DNA from: an uncultured Oscillospiraceae bacterium
GTDB taxonomy: Bacteria; Bacillota; Clostridia; Oscillospirales; Oscillospiraceae
Length of the DNA stretch: 9,307 nt
Direction of reading: 5' to 3'
Assembly (NCBI GenBank): GCA_900758955.1
Contig: CAAETL010000222.1
Location: 1-9,307, forward strand
Shown here in pieces: positions 1-5,837 of this stretch (position 1 is the first letter of the stretch; each line of letters starts with the position of its first letter). Made by a program: the position numbers and the translations under genes. The notes under the pieces are model-generated. The model worked only from the letters and a program-made list of their open reading frames with translations, did no database searches and was not told where the DNA came from.

Positions 1-36
1 ACGACAACGCCCCTTTTTTATAGATCCAAATTACAT
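1..36. other. Intergenic edge downstream of the M56 gene
   Basis: These are the first bases of the window, lying 3' of the minus-strand M56 gene. Read on the minus strand, an A-rich run is followed by GGGGCGTTGTCGT and then the window edge. This could be the left arm of a terminator whose right arm lies outside, but no hairpin can be completed here. Confidence 0.3.
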
Positions 37-1638
37 TCATTCGTTTGGCGTTTCCTTCCCTGCGTCCAGTTCCAGGTTATCGATTCTTCCTATCTCCTGA
101 AAAACCTCTTCCGCGGAGTGGTACACGGTAAGGCGAAGCAGAAATAGCGATCCGTAGCTTTTCAGTCTCTCCTGTTCATCCGGATCATCGTCAAACAGGG
201 TTTCGCATGAGAGGGACCAAAGCCCGTCTCCCTCCAGGTCAAAGACCCGAGCGACCAACACATAGCTCTTTCCCGGTTCGAGTTTGGCCGGTTTTTCTGC
301 GTTCTGGCCATATACTCCCACCATGCTCCCTCCACTTACTTTGGGCAGGGCACACGGAAAGGGCGAATGGAAACTACTGGCGCCGCTGCCGTAAACAGTG
401 ACCAGGGACCATTCCACACCGGTCCACTCAACGCTGTCATTTCTCGTAATTTTGTCCGCAATATAGTACCGGACATCGCCAGAATATCCCGTCTGGGTAT
501 CCCCCACATTGAAGCTCTGTACGGAAACACTGGCGTTTTTCCCATAGCGCCACTCCTCAAAGGTCATCAGAAAGTAGGGCATGGCCTCCATATTACTGAC
601 TTGGAGCAGGCAGATGCCGTCCAAACCAGACATCTGCGCCATCACCCGCTCCCGCTCCGTCAAGGGAATATAGGACAGAGTCGCCTGCTTTTCCTTCGCG
701 CCCGTAAAGGTCACTGCCACCGCGATCGCCACAATGAGAAGGGCCGCCATCAGGACAACTCCCATCGTCCGAGGCCGTTTCGCAATCCGCAGCACCCGCT
801 CCTTGAGCTCCCCTTTGCTCCCGCTCATAGTAGTGGCAAAGCAGAAGATGCCGGTAAGAGCAGGCCGACCCACGGCCAAGCAGATGAGTGACCGGCCATA
901 GGACATCCTCTCCCCTGTCTCCATGGACCGGGTCGCCCCCTCGTCGCAGGCCAGCTCTCCATCCCGCCGGGAGAGGAAAGCCGCCGCCCAGACCAGGGGG
1001 TTGTACCAGTGCAGGGCCAGGCAGACCCCCCGCAGCATTGCCCAGAGCACGTCCCCGTGTCGGGCGTGGGTGATCTCATGGGCCAGCACGTGTCTGCGCG
1101 TCTCTTCCGTCTGGGCCGCTTGCGGCGTCAGGTAGACGGCGGGCCGAATGAGTCCAAATAGGCAGGGGGAGGAGAGCCCTGCCGCCATATAGACAGGCAG
1201 CGGACAGTCTGGCTCCTCCCAGGCAACCCGCTCCCGCCGGAGCTTTTGGGCAAAACGCAGGTTTGCCCACAGCAGCCAGCCCCCTACCAGGGCCGCCCCC
1301 GCCATCCAGATGCCCCGCAAGGCCCCATGGCCTGGGTTTACTGGTCTGCCGACGGAGGAAATCTCCTTCTGGCTCTTATCTCCTTCCACCGGAGATCCCA
1401 CCGGTGCCCCCGCCTCTTGAGACGCCGTTTCCGGGAGCCACCGGGACAGGCCGGGGACCTGTTGGGCGGCGGACATGACGCTCCAGGGGCTGGGCAGGCT
1501 CACGGGAATCAGCAGCCGCAGCAGGACCACCCCCCACAGGGCGTATTGCAGCCGCTGGCTGATCCTGCCACGGATCAGATACCGAACCCCGATCATCACC
1601 AGGATCAGCGCGGAGGACGTGACAATCCAAGTAATCAT
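37..1638 (-). CDS. BlaR1/MecR1-like M56 membrane metallopeptidase without a penicillin-binding sensor domain
   Basis: This 533-residue membrane protein is an antirepressor-type peptidase of family M56. Known relatives sense a signal outside the cell and trigger cleavage of the partner BlaI repressor. Hydrophobic segments lie near residues 3-20, 31-48, 110-126 and 293-312. The zinc site is HEITH at 187-191, followed by GELACDEGA at 227-235 carrying the acidic ligand. The family-typical FATTMSGSKGELKERV block is at 267-282. After the last membrane segment comes an exported region of about 220 residues (313-533). BlaR1 and MecR1 (about 590-600 residues) carry a class-D-like beta-lactam sensor there with SxxK and KTG-type motifs. 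I see none here, so beta-lactam sensing is unlikely and the ligand is unknown. The start ATG overlaps the stop of the upstream repressor gene (ATGA), implying translational coupling. The class is certain; the signal is not inferable from sequence. Confidence 0.9.
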   Translation of the reverse strand: MITWIVTSSALILVMIGVRYLIRGRISQRLQYALWGVVLLRLLIPVSLPSPWSVMSAAQQVPGLSRWLPETASQEAGAPVGSPVEGDKSQKEISSVGRPVNPGHGALRGIWMAGAALVGGWLLWANLRFAQKLRRERVAWEEPDCPLPVYMAAGLSSPCLFGLIRPAVYLTPQAAQTEETRRHVLAHEITHARHGDVLWAMLRGVCLALHWYNPLVWAAAFLSRRDGELACDEGATRSMETGERMSYGRSLICLAVGRPALTGIFCFATTMSGSKGELKERVLRIAKRPRTMGVVLMAALLIVAIAVAVTFTGAKEKQATLSYIPLTERERVMAQMSGLDGICLLQVSNMEAMPYFLMTFEEWRYGKNASVSVQSFNVGDTQTGYSGDVRYYIADKITRNDSVEWTGVEWSLVTVYGSGASSFHSPFPCALPKVSGGSMVGVYGQNAEKPAKLEPGKSYVLVARVFDLEGDGLWSLSCETLFDDDPDEQERLKSYGSLFLLRLTVYHSAEEVFQEIGRIDNLELDAGKETPNE

Positions 1639-2021
1639 TGATTCCCCTCCTCCGCCTCTTTCAGAATGGCGTAGAGCTGCTGGATCTCCTCCTGACTCAG
1701 GGCCTGCTTTTTCACCATGGTATTTACCAGCATACTGACGCTGCCGCGATAGACCCGGTTGAGGAAGTCGTCCGTCTCCCGGACCACCGCCTCTCCCCGT
1801 TGCAGGGCCGGGGCGTAGATCTTTCCCCCTGCCGCTTCGGTGCAGATAAGAAGTCCCTTCTCACTCATACGACGAAGCATGGTGAGGGTGGTGCTTCTGG
1901 TCCACCCCACCCGCTTTTTCAGATCCTCTACCGCCTCCCGGCCGGTCCGGGGGGAAAACTCCCAGAGGCATTCCATCACGTTCCACTCCCCAGGCGTCAA
2001 CCCCACATGGGTTCCATCCAT
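1635..2021 (-). CDS. BlaI/MecI/CopY-family transcriptional repressor
   Basis: This 128-residue winged-helix repressor is the first gene of the regulator/M56 operon. The DNA-binding half opens with LTPGEWNVMECLW (8-20), typical of the family. The recognition helix lies in the GWTRSTTLTMLRRM stretch (39-52), and the wing around GLLICTEAAGGKIYAP (56-71). The C-terminal half (about 80-125) matches the helical dimerisation domain. Staphylococcal BlaI is cut between N101 and F102; the corresponding place here reads LVNTMVK with N100-T101, so the asparagine is kept and the following residue differs. An upstream in-frame ATG at 2069 lies inside the -10 box and cannot be the start. The ATG at 2021 has AAGGGG nine bases upstream and gives the usual family length; the ATG at 2030 is too close to that site. 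Probably autoregulated through the two flanking palindromes. Confidence 0.93.
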   Translation of the reverse strand: MDGTHVGLTPGEWNVMECLWEFSPRTGREAVEDLKKRVGWTRSTTLTMLRRMSEKGLLICTEAAGGKIYAPALQRGEAVVRETDDFLNRVYRGSVSMLVNTMVKKQALSQEEIQQLYAILKEAEEGNQ

Positions 2022-2036
2022 GGCGCTCATCCCCTT

Positions 2037-2051
2037 GTTTACATTGTAAAC
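2037..2051. promoter_or_regulatory. Operator 1, probable BlaI-type binding site (perfect 15-bp palindrome)
   Basis: The sequence is GTTTACA-T-TGTAAAC, two perfect 7-base arms around one central base. It contains the TACA/TGTA half-sites of the BlaI/MecI/CopY operator class. It lies at about +8 to +22 of the predicted transcript, between the start point and the repressor gene's ribosome binding site. Confidence 0.78.
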
Positions 2052-2064
2052 CGATTGTAACTTG

Positions 2065-2093
2065 ACCATATCACAACTTGTTTACATTGTCAA
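2065..2093 (-). promoter_or_regulatory. Sigma-A-type promoter of the repressor/M56 operon
   Basis: On the minus strand a consensus -35 TTGACA (2093-2088) is followed by exactly 17 bases and a -10 TATGGT (2070-2065). The predicted transcript starts near 2058, giving a leader of about 37 bases. The -35 lies inside one palindrome and the other sits just downstream of the start point, the arrangement expected for repression. Confidence 0.8.
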
Positions 2094-2094
2094 C
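2080..2094. promoter_or_regulatory. Operator 2, probable BlaI-type binding site over the -35 box
   Basis: The sequence is GTTTACATTGTCAAC, identical to operator 1 except for one base (C for A) in the right arm. That same change creates the consensus TTGACA -35 box on the minus strand. The operator centres are 43 bp apart, close to four helical turns, so two repressor dimers would lie on nearly the same DNA face. Confidence 0.75.
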
Positions 2095-2133
2095 TCCTCT
2101 TGCGCCCGGCCGGTCGACTCGGGTAGGATTTTC

Positions 2134-2162
2134 TTGCAAAGATGCTGAAACTTTGCTAACAT
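2134..2162 (+). promoter_or_regulatory. Possible promoter of the DUF3795 gene
   Basis: A TTGCAA (2134-2139) is followed after 17 bases by TAACAT (2157-2162). This would start transcription near 2169, about 30 bases before the chosen start codon. The -10 match is only moderate. The site lies 40 bp beyond operator 2, so repression by the neighbouring regulator is not obvious. Confidence 0.4.
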
Positions 2163-2199
2163 ACTAATATACATGAAGTTTTTGCATGGAGTAGAACCG

Positions 2200-2607
2200 A
2201 TGAAAATGCCACCTCAACTTGACCCCCTCCTCTTCGCCCCCTGCGGTATGAATTGTCTGGTCTGTTACCGGCATCTCTCCCCCAAAAAGCCTTGCATAGG
2301 CTGCCGCCACAGCGATCTGGGAAAACCTGCCCACTGCCGCAACTGCAACATCAAGGCCTGCGTACAGGCAAAAAAGCTCCTATTTTGCGATGCCTGTGAC
2401 GAGTATCCCTGTCAGCGCATCAAGAACCTGGAGAAAAGCTACGTCAAACGCTACGGCGTCAGTCTCATGGAAAACAGCAAGTCGGTGAAGGGCTCCGGAC
2501 TTCCAGCCTTTCTGGCGCAGCAGAAAGCAGACTATACCTGTCCCCACTGCGGCGGCGTGATCTCACTTCACGACAGGGTGTGCAGCGACTGTCAGGCAAA
2601 AGAGTAA
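2200..2607 (+). CDS. Cysteine-rich DUF3795-family protein with C-terminal zinc ribbon
   Basis: This 135-residue cytoplasmic protein holds 15 cysteines. The first 11 (C15, 19, 22, 32, 35, 46, 49, 54, 63, 66, 71) follow the DUF3795 pattern, beginning with APCGMNCLVC and continuing through CIGC, CRNC, CDAC and YPC. The last four form a separate CPHC-x10-CSDC zinc ribbon (114-131). A basic linker (about 75-112) lacks cysteines and resembles the helix that ends many DUF3795 proteins. The family has no established function; metal or iron-sulfur binding is inferred from cysteine spacing only. GGAG eight bases upstream supports the ATG at 2200. An in-frame ATG at 2173 would fall almost on the predicted transcription start and has no such site. 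It is the only plus-strand gene, divergent from the repressor operon and convergent with purB. Confidence 0.88.
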   Translation: MKMPPQLDPLLFAPCGMNCLVCYRHLSPKKPCIGCRHSDLGKPAHCRNCNIKACVQAKKLLFCDACDEYPCQRIKNLEKSYVKRYGVSLMENSKSVKGSGLPAFLAQQKADYTCPHCGGVISLHDRVCSDCQAKE

Positions 2608-2643
2608 AAAAGACCGGTCGGGAATCGTCCCGACCGGTCTTTT
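2608..2643. terminator. Bidirectional terminator between the DUF3795 gene and purB
   Basis: A perfect 16-bp stem (2608-2623 with 2628-2643) closes a 4-base ATCG loop. Its arms end in AAAA and TTTT, so both strands produce a GC-rich hairpin followed by U residues. The run is longer (six) on the minus strand. It begins directly after the plus-strand stop and lies 8 bases beyond the purB stop. Confidence 0.93.
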
Positions 2644-2651
2644 GCGTCATG

Positions 2652-4088
2652 TTAAACCTTAATTTCCGCGCCGGCCTTGGTCAGTTCCCCGGCGTACTGA
2701 TCCAGCACGGGCGTAATATACCGGTCTAAGAACTCATCCACCTGCTCCGAGCATCGGCCGATGTAGTCGGCGGGGTTCAGGTGGCGGCTGATCTCTTCCA
2801 TGGTTAGACCGAAAGCGGGGTCGGCGGCGATCCGCTCCAGAAGGTCGTTCTGTCTCCCCTCGTCCTTCACCACACTGCCGGCGGCGATGGAATGGGTGCG
2901 AATCCTCTCATGGAGCTCCTGGCGGTTGCCCCCCCGCTTCACCGCATCCATCATAATGTTTTCCGTGGCCATAAAGGGCAGCTCCTCCAGAATTCGCTTT
3001 TCAATGACCTTGGGATGCACCACCAGGCCGGAGGCCACATTCTCATAGAGGTTCAGAATGGCATCCACCGCCAGAAATGCCTCAGAGACGGCAATTCTTT
3101 TGTTGGCGGAGTCGTCCAAGGTCCGCTCGAACCACTGGGTGGCGGCGGTCATGGCGGGATTGACGGAATCGGAGATGACATAGCGGGCCAGGGCGCAGAT
3201 GCGCTCTGACCGCATGGGGTTGCGCTTATAGGGCATGGCGGAGGACCCCACCTGGTGGGCTTCAAATGGCTCCTCCACTTCCTTTAGGTGACAGAGCAGG
3301 CGCAGATCGGTGCCGAACTTGTGGGCCGACTGGGCGATGCCTGACAGGGTTGCCAGCACGGCGGCGTCCACCTTGCGGGAGTAGGTCTGTCCCGCCACGG
3401 GGGTGACGGCGTCAAAGCCCATTTCCCGGGCAATCTTCTGGTCCAACTGTCGAACTTTGTCATGATCTCCCTCAAACAGCTCCAAAAAGCTGGCCTGGGT
3501 GCCGGTGGTCCCCTTGGAGCCCAGCAGCTTCAAATTGGAGAGGCGAAATTCCACCTCGTCCAGGTCCATCAGCAGCTCATTCATCCACAGGGTGGCCCGC
3601 TTGCCCACGGTAACCAGCTGGGCGGCCTGAAAATGGGTAAAGCCCAGGGTGGGCAGGGCCTTGTATGTTTGGGCGAACTTTCCCAAGGCGTTTAGAATCC
3701 GAACCAGCTTGCTTCGGATCAGCGTCAGGCCCTCCCGCATGAGGATAAGATCCGTATTATCCCCCACGTAGCAACTGGTGGCGCCCAAGTGAATAATGGG
3801 CATGGCGTTGGGGCAGAGCTGACCGAAGGTGTGAATATGGGCCATCACATCGTGGCGCAGTTCCTTCTCTTTTTGGGCGGCCAAATCGTAGTCGATGTCC
3901 TCCACATGGGCCTCCATCTCGTCGATCTGGGCCTGGGTGATGGGGAGTCCCAGCTCCATCTCCGCCCGAGCCAGGGCAATCCACAGCCGCCGCCAGGTGG
4001 TAAACTTCTTATCCGGGGAAAAAATGTACAGCATCTCCCGGCTGGCATACCGGGAGGAGAGGGGGCTCTCATAGGTCTCTTTCTTCAT
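2652..4088 (-). CDS. purB: Adenylosuccinate lyase
   Basis: This 478-residue fumarase/aspartase-superfamily enzyme acts twice in purine synthesis: it splits SAICAR to AICAR plus fumarate, and adenylosuccinate to AMP plus fumarate. The superfamily signature GSSAMPYKRNP is at 281-291 on the flexible catalytic loop. Other conserved blocks are RHDVMAH (78-84), GATSCYVGDNTD (102-113) and THFQAAQ (151-157), whose His152 matches the conserved active-site histidine. The length fits the longer adenylosuccinate lyases of about 475 residues rather than the roughly 430-residue Bacillus form. The frame can be extended to a GTG at 4109, but that extension consists of the ribosome-binding purines themselves; AAGGAAG seven bases before the ATG at 4088 decides the start. 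The gene is monocistronic, not next to other pur genes, with its own promoter. The leader of about 83 bases holds a 5-bp hairpin (4137-4152) but no recognisable purine riboswitch. Confidence 0.97.
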   Translation of the reverse strand: MKKETYESPLSSRYASREMLYIFSPDKKFTTWRRLWIALARAEMELGLPITQAQIDEMEAHVEDIDYDLAAQKEKELRHDVMAHIHTFGQLCPNAMPIIHLGATSCYVGDNTDLILMREGLTLIRSKLVRILNALGKFAQTYKALPTLGFTHFQAAQLVTVGKRATLWMNELLMDLDEVEFRLSNLKLLGSKGTTGTQASFLELFEGDHDKVRQLDQKIAREMGFDAVTPVAGQTYSRKVDAAVLATLSGIAQSAHKFGTDLRLLCHLKEVEEPFEAHQVGSSAMPYKRNPMRSERICALARYVISDSVNPAMTAATQWFERTLDDSANKRIAVSEAFLAVDAILNLYENVASGLVVHPKVIEKRILEELPFMATENIMMDAVKRGGNRQELHERIRTHSIAAGSVVKDEGRQNDLLERIAADPAFGLTMEEISRHLNPADYIGRCSEQVDEFLDRYITPVLDQYAGELTKAGAEIKV

Positions 4089-4177
4089 GGTCTCTTCCTT
4101 TCTCCTCACAGGGGGCCCAAGGCCATGGGGTATATCGCCGGGGTGTTCCGGCAGGGTGCTTTGATGATTTGGTCTTT

Positions 4178-4206
4178 ATCATAGCATATTCGCCTTACTA
4201 TTTCAA
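4178..4206 (-). promoter_or_regulatory. purB promoter
   Basis: On the minus strand TTGAAA (4206-4201), 17 bases, then TATGAT (4183-4178), preceded by a TG extension one base upstream of the -10. Transcription would begin near 4171. No palindrome overlaps it. Confidence 0.8.
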
Positions 4207-4215
4207 GGAAAGCGC

Positions 4216-4337
4216 GGGGGAATCAATCCAAAGAAACCCGCCATATCAGGTTGGTGCAGCCCGCCTCGTTTCCAGGTATGGGCCGGTTTTACAAACGGGC
4301 AGCACTCCCCTCGTTAGGTGAGGCGGTTCTTTCCCCC
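4216..4337. repeat. 122-nt imperfect inverted repeat, possible structured RNA of unknown identity
   Basis: The segment folds into a rod. The outer stem pairs GGGGG (4216-4220), AAAGAA (4230-4235) and CCGCC (4238-4242) with the continuous arm at 4322-4337: 16 pairs with 9-base and 2-base bulges on one side. Next is an open central region (4243-4253 against 4306-4321) containing CCTCGTTAGGTGAGG. The inner stem pairs GTGC-A-GCCC (4254-4262) with GGGC-A-GCAC (4297-4305), then GTTT (4268-4271) with AAAC (4293-4296) past a 5-base bulge, leaving a 21-base loop. No reading frame in it looks real. It sits between the aminotransferase terminator and the purB promoter. Closing stem, central bubble and terminal hairpin recall 6S RNA, but it is shorter than usual 6S and I cannot match a family. 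Strand is undecided: the plus-strand promoter candidate (TTGATG 4161-4166, CATATT 4185-4190) is weak, and none is visible on the minus strand. Confidence 0.45.
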
Positions 4338-4345
4338 TTTCTTGC

Positions 4346-4369
4346 CGCCGGGAAATCACCCATCCGGCG
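4346..4369. repeat. GC-rich hairpin between the structured segment and the aminotransferase terminator
   Basis: CGCCGG (4346-4351) pairs perfectly with CCGGCG (4364-4369) around a 12-base loop. No U-run follows on either strand, so it is not a terminator by itself. It may belong to the neighbouring structured segment. Confidence 0.4.
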
Positions 4370-4374
4370 AGGAC

Positions 4375-4403
4375 GAAAAAGCCGCCCCGATTCCGGGGCG
4401 ACT
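4375..4403 (-). terminator. Terminator of the aminotransferase gene
   Basis: Read on the minus strand, AGTCGCCCCG pairs with CGGGGCGGCT (ten pairs, one T-G wobble) around a GAAT loop, followed by five U residues (4379-4375). It begins 12 bases after the stop codon. Confidence 0.92.
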
Positions 4404-4415
4404 GTCGGGTCCTGT

Positions 4416-5609
4416 TTATCCTTCAGCCAGGAACTTCTCCAGCCGGTCCAGCCCCACCTTGATATTTTCCAACGAAGTGGCATAGGACCAGCGAACGTAA
4501 TTGGGCGCGCCGAAGCCCGTGCAGGGCACCACCGCCACCAGCCCCTTCTCCAAAAATGACTGGGCGAAGTCGTCCGCGTTGCGGATGGTCACCCCGTGGA
4601 GGGTCTTGCCGATGAGATGGTCCAGGCCCATAATCACGTAGAACGCCCCCTGAGGCTGGATACAGCACACCCCGGGCATCTGATTCATCCGAGAGCAGAG
4701 GTAGTCGCGCCGCTCCTCAAACGCCTTGCGCATCTCCTGGATCTTGGACTGATCGCCACTCAAGGCCGCGAGGGCCGCCCACTGGGACACGGAACTGGGG
4801 GCCGAGGTGGAATGGCTCAAATAGTTGGCCATAATCTTAGCGATTTTCTCGTTGGCAACGGCATACCCGATGCGCCAGCCAGTCATGGCGTAGGATTTGG
4901 AGACGCCGTTAATAAGAATGGTCCGCTCCTTGATCTCCTCCCCCAGAGAGGGAAAACTGACGAAAGCGCGGCCGTCGTAGACCAGGCTGTAATAGATCTC
5001 GTCCGCAATCACGTAGAGATCAGAAGCCAGACAGACCTGGGCTACCATACGCAGCCCCGCCTCGTCGTACATCATGCCGGTGGGGTTGCTGGGGTTGTTC
5101 AAAATTAGGGCCTTGGTTTTAGGGGTGATCGCCCCCTCCAGCTGCTCGCGGGTCATGCGGAACCCGTGGTCGGGGGTGGTGTGAACCACCACGGGCACGC
5201 CCCCCGCCATTTTAATCAGCTCGTAGTAGCTGACCCAGTAGGGGGCGGGGAGAATCACCTCGTCGCCGGGGTTGAGCAGGGTTTGCAGGGCGATAAACAG
5301 GTTATGCTTGGCGCCGCTGCTGACCACCACCTGGCTGGGCGCGTAATGAAGGCCGCAGTCCGCTTTCAGGCGACTGCAGATGGCCTCTCGCAATTCCGGA
5401 ATGCCTGCGGGCGGGGTATAACGGGTCTTATTCTCCCGGATGGCCGTAATGCCGGCCTCTTTGATGGGATCGGGGGTGTCAAAATCGGGCTCACCGGCGC
5501 CGAATCCGATCACATCAACACCATCGGCGCGCATCTTTTTATACATTGCGTCAATGGCCATGGTGGTGGATGCTTGGACCGCCTCCGCGACAGCAGACAA
5601 TTCTTTCAT
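4416..5609 (-). CDS. Class I pyridoxal-phosphate aminotransferase, aspartate aminotransferase (Ib type)
   Basis: This 397-residue cytoplasmic fold-type I transaminase most likely exchanges the amino group between aspartate and 2-oxoglutarate. Visible landmarks are GAGEPDFDTP (37-46), the cofactor phosphate-binding SSGAKHNL (97-104), PYWVSYYE with Trp125, NNPSNPTG (171-178) with the pyridine-contacting Asn175, ADEIYY with Asp203, the lysine motif SKSYAMTGWRIGY (237-249) with Lys238 as Schiff-base residue, and NYVRWSYA with Arg373 as the substrate alpha-carboxylate ligand. The lysine in SSGAK is at the place used by bacterial Ib enzymes to hold the acidic side chain, favouring aspartate; some relatives also use prephenate. 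AGGAGG eight bases before the ATG fixes the start. It has its own promoter and terminator, so it is probably monocistronic. Substrate range beyond aspartate cannot be settled from sequence. Confidence 0.95.
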   Translation of the reverse strand: MKELSAVAEAVQASTTMAIDAMYKKMRADGVDVIGFGAGEPDFDTPDPIKEAGITAIRENKTRYTPPAGIPELREAICSRLKADCGLHYAPSQVVVSSGAKHNLFIALQTLLNPGDEVILPAPYWVSYYELIKMAGGVPVVVHTTPDHGFRMTREQLEGAITPKTKALILNNPSNPTGMMYDEAGLRMVAQVCLASDLYVIADEIYYSLVYDGRAFVSFPSLGEEIKERTILINGVSKSYAMTGWRIGYAVANEKIAKIMANYLSHSTSAPSSVSQWAALAALSGDQSKIQEMRKAFEERRDYLCSRMNQMPGVCCIQPQGAFYVIMGLDHLIGKTLHGVTIRNADDFAQSFLEKGLVAVVPCTGFGAPNYVRWSYATSLENIKVGLDRLEKFLAEG

Positions 5610-5651
5610 TGCAAGGACCTCCTATACTCTCTCCATAACGAATTCTGAACT

Positions 5652-5680
5652 ATTATAGGACGGCACTTGCAGAATTGCAA
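5652..5680 (-). promoter_or_regulatory. Aminotransferase gene promoter
   Basis: On the minus strand TTGCAA (5680-5675), 17 bases, then a perfect TATAAT (5657-5652). The transcript would start near 5645, giving a leader of about 36 bases. Confidence 0.85.
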
Positions 5681-5681
5681 G
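5666..5681. promoter_or_regulatory. Palindrome over the -35 box, candidate operator
   Basis: CTTGCA-GAAT-TGCAAG is a perfect 6-4-6 inverted repeat covering the whole -35 and the adjoining spacer. A protein bound here would block RNA polymerase. The regulator is unknown and the site occurs once in this window. Confidence 0.5.
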
Positions 5682-5682
5682 C

Positions 5683-5740
5683 ATAATTGTCATAAAGATT
5701 GAAAATTTGAATAATTGATTTTTGTGGCTTTCAATTATTC
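5683..5740. repeat. AT-rich repeat cluster upstream of the aminotransferase promoter
   Basis: ATAATTG occurs at 5683-5689 and 5711-5717, with its complement CAATTAT at 5732-5738. The last two lie within a perfect 10-bp inverted repeat (5709-5718 with 5731-5740, 12-base spacer). The cluster begins just upstream of the -35 box, where activator sites or an UP element would lie. No long U-run follows, so it is not a good terminator. Confidence 0.45.
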
Positions 5741-5755
5741 CCCTTCTTTTCCGGA

Positions 5756-5795
5756 GAAAAAGAGGGTCTGCGGAGACAATACAACCCGCAAACCC
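5756..5795 (-). terminator. Terminator of the M23/SLH gene
   Basis: On the minus strand GGGTTTGCGG pairs with CCGCAGACCC (one T-G wobble) around a 12-base loop, followed by TCTTTTTC. It starts 42 bases after the stop. The opposite strand has one C-A mismatch in the stem but a run of seven T, so it could also stop plus-strand transcripts. Confidence 0.85.
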
Positions 5796-5837
5796 CTTTT
5801 TTTATGAATCTGACAATTCAAAATCTTTCGTTTCCCC

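Noticed and set aside
37..1638. The repressor/M56 pair as a beta-lactam resistance module.
   Set aside because: No penicillin-binding sensor motifs and no beta-lactamase gene are present in the window; the hydrolase at 8639-9274 is a cytoplasmic metallo-fold protein unrelated to resistance.
4089..4171. A purine riboswitch or T-box in the purB leader.
   Set aside because: The leader is only about 83 bases with one short hairpin, and none of the conserved purine-aptamer or T-box sequences is visible.
4307..4326. GTTAGGTGAGGC at 4313-4324 matches the conserved 5' start of the M-box magnesium riboswitch.
   Set aside because: The remaining conserved M-box blocks are absent, no plus-strand gene follows, and the bases are better explained as part of the 122-nt inverted repeat. 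Probably a chance match or a degraded remnant.
4110..4415. 4.5S/SRP RNA in the purB upstream gap.
   Set aside because: The highly conserved SRP loop sequence (GGTCAGG...GGAAG...GCAGCC type) is missing on both strands.
4596..5648. Plus-strand open frames of 160-170 codons opposite the aminotransferase gene.
   Set aside because: They are shadows of a well-conserved minus-strand enzyme; the protein sequences look compositionally biased and match no family.
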